From NCBI GenBank assembly GCA_016932235.1, contig JAFGDF010000348.1, positions 1-9,796 of the forward strand: 9,796 bases of DNA. The letters are read 5' to 3'. A program made the position numbers and the translations under genes. Source of the stretch: Deltaproteobacteria bacterium (GTDB taxonomy: Bacteria > Desulfobacterota > DSM-4660 > Desulfatiglandales > HGW-15). Position 1 is the first letter of the stretch; every line of letters starts with the position of its first letter. Below are positions 7,732-9,796 of the stretch, in pieces. The notes beneath the pieces were generated by a model. That model worked only from the letters and a program-made list of their open reading frames with translations. It was not told where the DNA came from and searched no databases.

Positions 7732-7755
7732 GGAGGGCCACCCTCCGTCGTGGCC
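7732..7755. repeat. Two overlapping, mutually exclusive hairpins
   Basis: GGAGGG (7732-7737) can pair with CCCTCC (7741-7746) across a 3-nt loop. GGCCAC (7736-7741) can instead pair with GTGGCC (7750-7755) across an 8-nt loop. The two share bases and cannot form together. On the minus strand they would lie ~70-90 nt before the ADH start, possibly in its leader. Confidence 0.4.
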
Positions 7756-7849
7756 AAAACCCGGACGCGTCAGGGAGTGTCCATCCACCTGCTTGATCGT
7801 GGAATATATTGAATTTCATAAAGTTTTTTACAAGAAATTATTTTATCAG

Positions 7850-7872
7850 ACTGTCGGTTAAAGTCCGACAGT
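7850..7872. promoter_or_regulatory. Operator-like perfect inverted repeat
   Basis: ACTGTCGG (7850-7857) and CCGACAGT (7865-7872) form perfect 8-bp arms around a 7-nt centre. This 23-bp dyad size fits a dimeric regulator site. It sits ~97 bp upstream of the GRE -35 and ~186 bp upstream of the ADH start, where an activator or shared regulator could act. It lacks a T-tract on either strand, so a terminator is less likely. The binding protein is unknown. Confidence 0.5.
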
Positions 7873-7968
7873 GTGCGAGAGTTATGGATATTTCAAATGG
7901 TTTCTTGATTGTCAAGCACTAAATCCGTATACTCTGTTTATCTAAACATAAATGTTGAAAAATTTTTC

Positions 7969-8004
7969 TTGACAAAACTAGGGTTGACCTATATTGTATA
8001 TACT
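7969..8004 (+). promoter_or_regulatory. Likely GRE promoter with overlapping GTATATAC palindrome
   Basis: TTGACA (7969-7974) is followed at 17 bp by TATTGT (7992-7997), or at 15 bp by the better -10 match TATATT (7990-7995). A second TTGACC lies at 7984-7989. The -10 region overlaps TGTATATACT (7995-8004), also found just upstream of the IclR gene, so a repressor could bind there (inference). The predicted leader is about 130 nt. Confidence 0.5.
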
Positions 8005-8070
8005 TCTAAGGGTAAAAGTAAAATTTTATATACGAAAGCATTTTATTGAATATTGATATTTAATCGATCC

Positions 8071-8093
8071 GGCGCGAACCATTGGTTCTCGCC
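8071..8093 (+). other. Leader hairpin upstream of GRE
   Basis: GGCGCGAACC (8071-8080) pairs with GGTTCTCGCC (8084-8093) over 10 positions with one mismatch and a 3-nt ATT loop. It lies 42 nt before the GRE start. No poly-T follows, so it may affect mRNA stability or translation rather than termination. No known riboswitch class was recognised. Confidence 0.4.
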
Positions 8094-8120
8094 CTTGTAA
8101 AAAAAGGACTCAAGCCGGAG

Positions 8121-8127
8121 AAAGGAG
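8121..8127 (+). promoter_or_regulatory. Ribosome binding site of the GRE gene
   Basis: AAAGGAG sits 8 nt before ATG 8136. It is a strong match that settles the start codon of the truncated right-hand gene. Confidence 0.8.
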
Positions 8128-8135
8128 TCAAAAAC

Positions 8136-9796
8136 ATGGAATCTGCATTAAAAAGATTTGAAACTTCTGAGGAGACTCGAGGTCAGCGTGTCTGGAAGAG
8201 GGTACGTGAAGCGCGTGACACGGCTCCGCTGTCATTGTGGAGGGCGAGGCTTTACACTGAGGCTTTCAAGAAGACGGAGGGTATGCCTCAACCTTTGAGG
8301 ATCGCAAAGTCAGTTGAGAATGTCATCAGGAACATACCCATATATCTGGATGATGAGCAGATAATCGCTGGAGACCCTTCCGTATGGCCATCAGGAGCCG
8401 AGCTTCATCTTGAGAATTCCGTTGTCTGGATAAGGCGTGAACTTAAGGCCGGCAGGCCGCCTGTAGGTTTAAGTGAAGATGAGATAAAGGAATTACAGGA
8501 AATGGTAGATTACTGGGATTCCAAGGGGTTAAATGGCGGATTTATGGCGACTTTGGGCGAGGAGATGGAGCAGAGGCTTGAGAAGGCGGCTGATCCCGGA
8601 GCCAGGGTATACATGGCGCTGGCCCAGATGCACAGGACAAAGGGATGGTATTCTCCTAATTATGAGAAGGCGATCAAGCTGGGTTTTGCCGGGGTACTTG
8701 AGGAAGTTGAGAACGAGCTGAATAACAATCCACCGGTGGATGACGCCAGCCGTGAGAAGAGTTATCTTTTGAGGGCCCTTACCATAGAATTAAAGGCTGC
8801 CATGGAGTACATCAGGCGTTATGCCGTTCTTACGAAGGAGCTTGCCGCGGAAGCTGAGGAGCTGAGGAAAGCGGAGCTATTGAAGCTTTCCGAGATATGC
8901 GAATATGTATCTGAAAAGCCCGCAAGGGGATTTCAGGACGCGTTGCAGATTCTGTGGTTTATTCACGTTATGCATGAAATGGACTGCGGGCTTGTTGGTG
9001 TGTCTCCCGGGAGGGTGGATCAGTATTTATACCCTTATTATAAAAAAGACATTGAAGCGGGCAACCTAACTGATGAGGAAGTTATAGATCTTCTGGAGTG
9101 TTTTAGGGTAAAGATGAGTTCCAGGCGGTCATATGAGAATGTATACGGACATATGACAACTGCTGGAGAAGGTCTGTTTCATAACTGCACGCTGGGAGGC
9201 CAGAAGGCTGACGGTAGTGATGCAGCGAATGAGCTGTCATTTTTGTGGCTTGAGGCGGCCTTCAGGGTACGGAGTCCTCATCCTACTTTGTCTGTGAGAT
9301 ATCACAAGGGACTTGATGAAAAATTTGCCCTCAGGGCAGCAGAGCTGGTGAGCCTTGGAATGGGATATCCTTTATTTTACAATGACGACAGTGTAATCCC
9401 ATATGAGATGGGACCGAACATGCGTGCGTCACTTGAGGAAGCTCGTGATTATAACTTAAGTGGGTGTATTCTTCATACAATTCCCCATAAGACTCCTGCA
9501 ACGACACCTCTTATTCTGAACATGGGTAAGCTTTTTGAGCTTGCTCTATATGACGGATGGGATCCCACTACAGGATATCAATGTGGCCCGCATACAGGCA
9601 GGTTTCAGGATATGGAGTCGTGGAATGAACTTGTTGAGGCTATAAAGAAGCAGACGACGTACTTCATGCGTGAGGCTGCTAATGTCCAGAACCAGCTTCG
9701 TCTATTCCGCTCCAAGATGCTCCCACAGGTATGGGCCACGGCGTTTTTTGAAGATTGTATTAAACGTGGCCAGGACCCGACCGGAGGGGGATGCCG
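8136..9796 (+). CDS. Glycyl radical enzyme, pyruvate formate-lyase-like domain, 5' part
   Basis: The frame runs from ATG 8136 to the right edge without a stop, giving 553 residues of an enzyme family usually ~780-900 long. The fold is PFL-like (N-terminal ten-stranded barrel). Visible family motifs are GMPQPLRIAKSVENVI (~49-64), ARGFQDALQILWFIH (263-277), GRVDQYLYPYYKKDIEAG (292-309), TLGGQKADGSDAANELS (352-368), HPTLSVRYHKG (382-392), LGMGYPLFYNDDSVIP (407-422) and the thiyl-radical site SGCILH with C444. The fragment ends at DPTGGGC; the glycyl-radical loop and any activase gene lie beyond the window. GREs take a radical from the C-terminal Gly to this Cys and then cleave C-C, C-O, C-N or C-S bonds. 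Position C444+2 is Leu, not the Glu of GRE eliminases and decarboxylases; His447 and His451 lie close by. The class is therefore unassigned; isethionate lyase, dehydratase or arylacetate decarboxylase labels are not supported. Confidence 0.9.
   Translation, partial: MESALKRFETSEETRGQRVWKRVREARDTAPLSLWRARLYTEAFKKTEGMPQPLRIAKSVENVIRNIPIYLDDEQIIAGDPSVWPSGAELHLENSVVWIRRELKAGRPPVGLSEDEIKELQEMVDYWDSKGLNGGFMATLGEEMEQRLEKAADPGARVYMALAQMHRTKGWYSPNYEKAIKLGFAGVLEEVENELNNNPPVDDASREKSYLLRALTIELKAAMEYIRRYAVLTKELAAEAEELRKAELLKLSEICEYVSEKPARGFQDALQILWFIHVMHEMDCGLVGVSPGRVDQYLYPYYKKDIEAGNLTDEEVIDLLECFRVKMSSRRSYENVYGHMTTAGEGLFHNCTLGGQKADGSDAANELSFLWLEAAFRVRSPHPTLSVRYHKGLDEKFALRAAELVSLGMGYPLFYNDDSVIPYEMGPNMRASLEEARDYNLSGCILHTIPHKTPATTPLILNMGKLFELALYDGWDPTTGYQCGPHTGRFQDMESWNELVEAIKKQTTYFMREAANVQNQLRLFRSKMLPQVWATAFFEDCIKRGQDPTGGGC

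Larger units (their letters stand above)
7665..8135. other. Divergent regulatory region between ADH and GRE genes
   Basis: No gene is seen in these 471 bp. The stretch holds the ADH ribosome site (7673-7678), overlapping short hairpins at 7732-7755, a perfect 8-bp inverted repeat at 7850-7872, and a CTTGA-TTG-TCAAG palindrome at 7904-7916. A TTGACA-type promoter starts at 7969 and overlaps a GTATATAC palindrome. A leader hairpin lies at 8071-8093. The spacing suggests both genes are controlled from this region. No clear -10/-35 pair was found for the minus-strand gene; TGTCAA at 7910-7915 (TTGACA on that strand) is the only -35-like hexamer noticed. Confidence 0.65.

Noticed and set aside
6323..7740. 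Ten-base inverted repeat TGGCCCTCCA / TGGAGGGCCA flanking the ADH gene
   Set aside because: Ten-base matches are expected by chance in a window this size. The similarity stops at the repeat edges, with no target duplication or transposase, so it is not evidence of a mobile element.
8136..9796. Naming the GRE as isethionate lyase, glycerol dehydratase or arylacetate decarboxylase from its Fe-ADH/TRAP context
   Set aside because: The catalytic Glu at Cys+2 shared by those enzymes is absent, so context alone does not support a specific name.
1..9796. tRNA or rRNA genes, CRISPR arrays, insertion sequences, phage genes
   Set aside because: No cloverleaf, regularly spaced repeats, transposase or phage-like protein was seen on either strand.

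Overview
The window looks like chromosomal DNA from a strictly anaerobic bacterium, most likely a sulfate-reducing or syntrophic member of the Desulfobacterota (formerly Deltaproteobacteria). This is inferred from the mix of genes (an RnfC-like iron-sulfur protein, a TRAP transporter with a fused permease, an iron-dependent alcohol dehydrogenase and a glycyl radical enzyme) and the moderate base composition with AT-rich spacers. No phylogenetic marker is present, so the assignment is tentative.

Layout. (1) 1-1602, plus strand: the 3' end of an FxLYD-domain protein, then an RnfC-like 2x[4Fe-4S] protein. Together they look like the tail of an upstream operon. (2) 1671-2462, plus strand: an IclR-family regulator. 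(3) 2463-3036: a long AT-rich spacer. (4) 3037-6127, plus strand: a TRAP transport operon (DctP binding protein, then fused DctQM permease) with a strong hairpin between the two genes. (5) 6128-6509: a convergent spacer with several palindromes. (6) 6510-7664, minus strand: an iron-containing alcohol dehydrogenase. (7) 7665-8135: a divergent regulatory region with a perfect inverted repeat, a TTGACA-type promoter and a leader hairpin. (8) 8136 to the right edge, plus strand: the first 553 residues of a glycyl radical enzyme (GRE). It has no stop codon in the window.

Working model (inference). The TRAP system imports a small organic acid or sulfonate-like compound under IclR control. The GRE cleaves or rearranges it by radical chemistry. 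The alcohol dehydrogenase then reduces or oxidises the aldehyde/alcohol partner. This resembles known GRE modules for isethionate, dihydroxypropanesulfonate, glycerol or choline. However, the GRE lacks the catalytic Glu two residues after the thiyl Cys, and apparently the usual His and Asp acid/base residues too. The binding protein also lacks the usual carboxylate-binding Arg. The substrate and reaction therefore cannot be taken from known GREs, and this GRE-TRAP-ADH locus is the best candidate for an undescribed system in the window. The GRE activase and the C-terminal glycyl loop would lie beyond the right edge.
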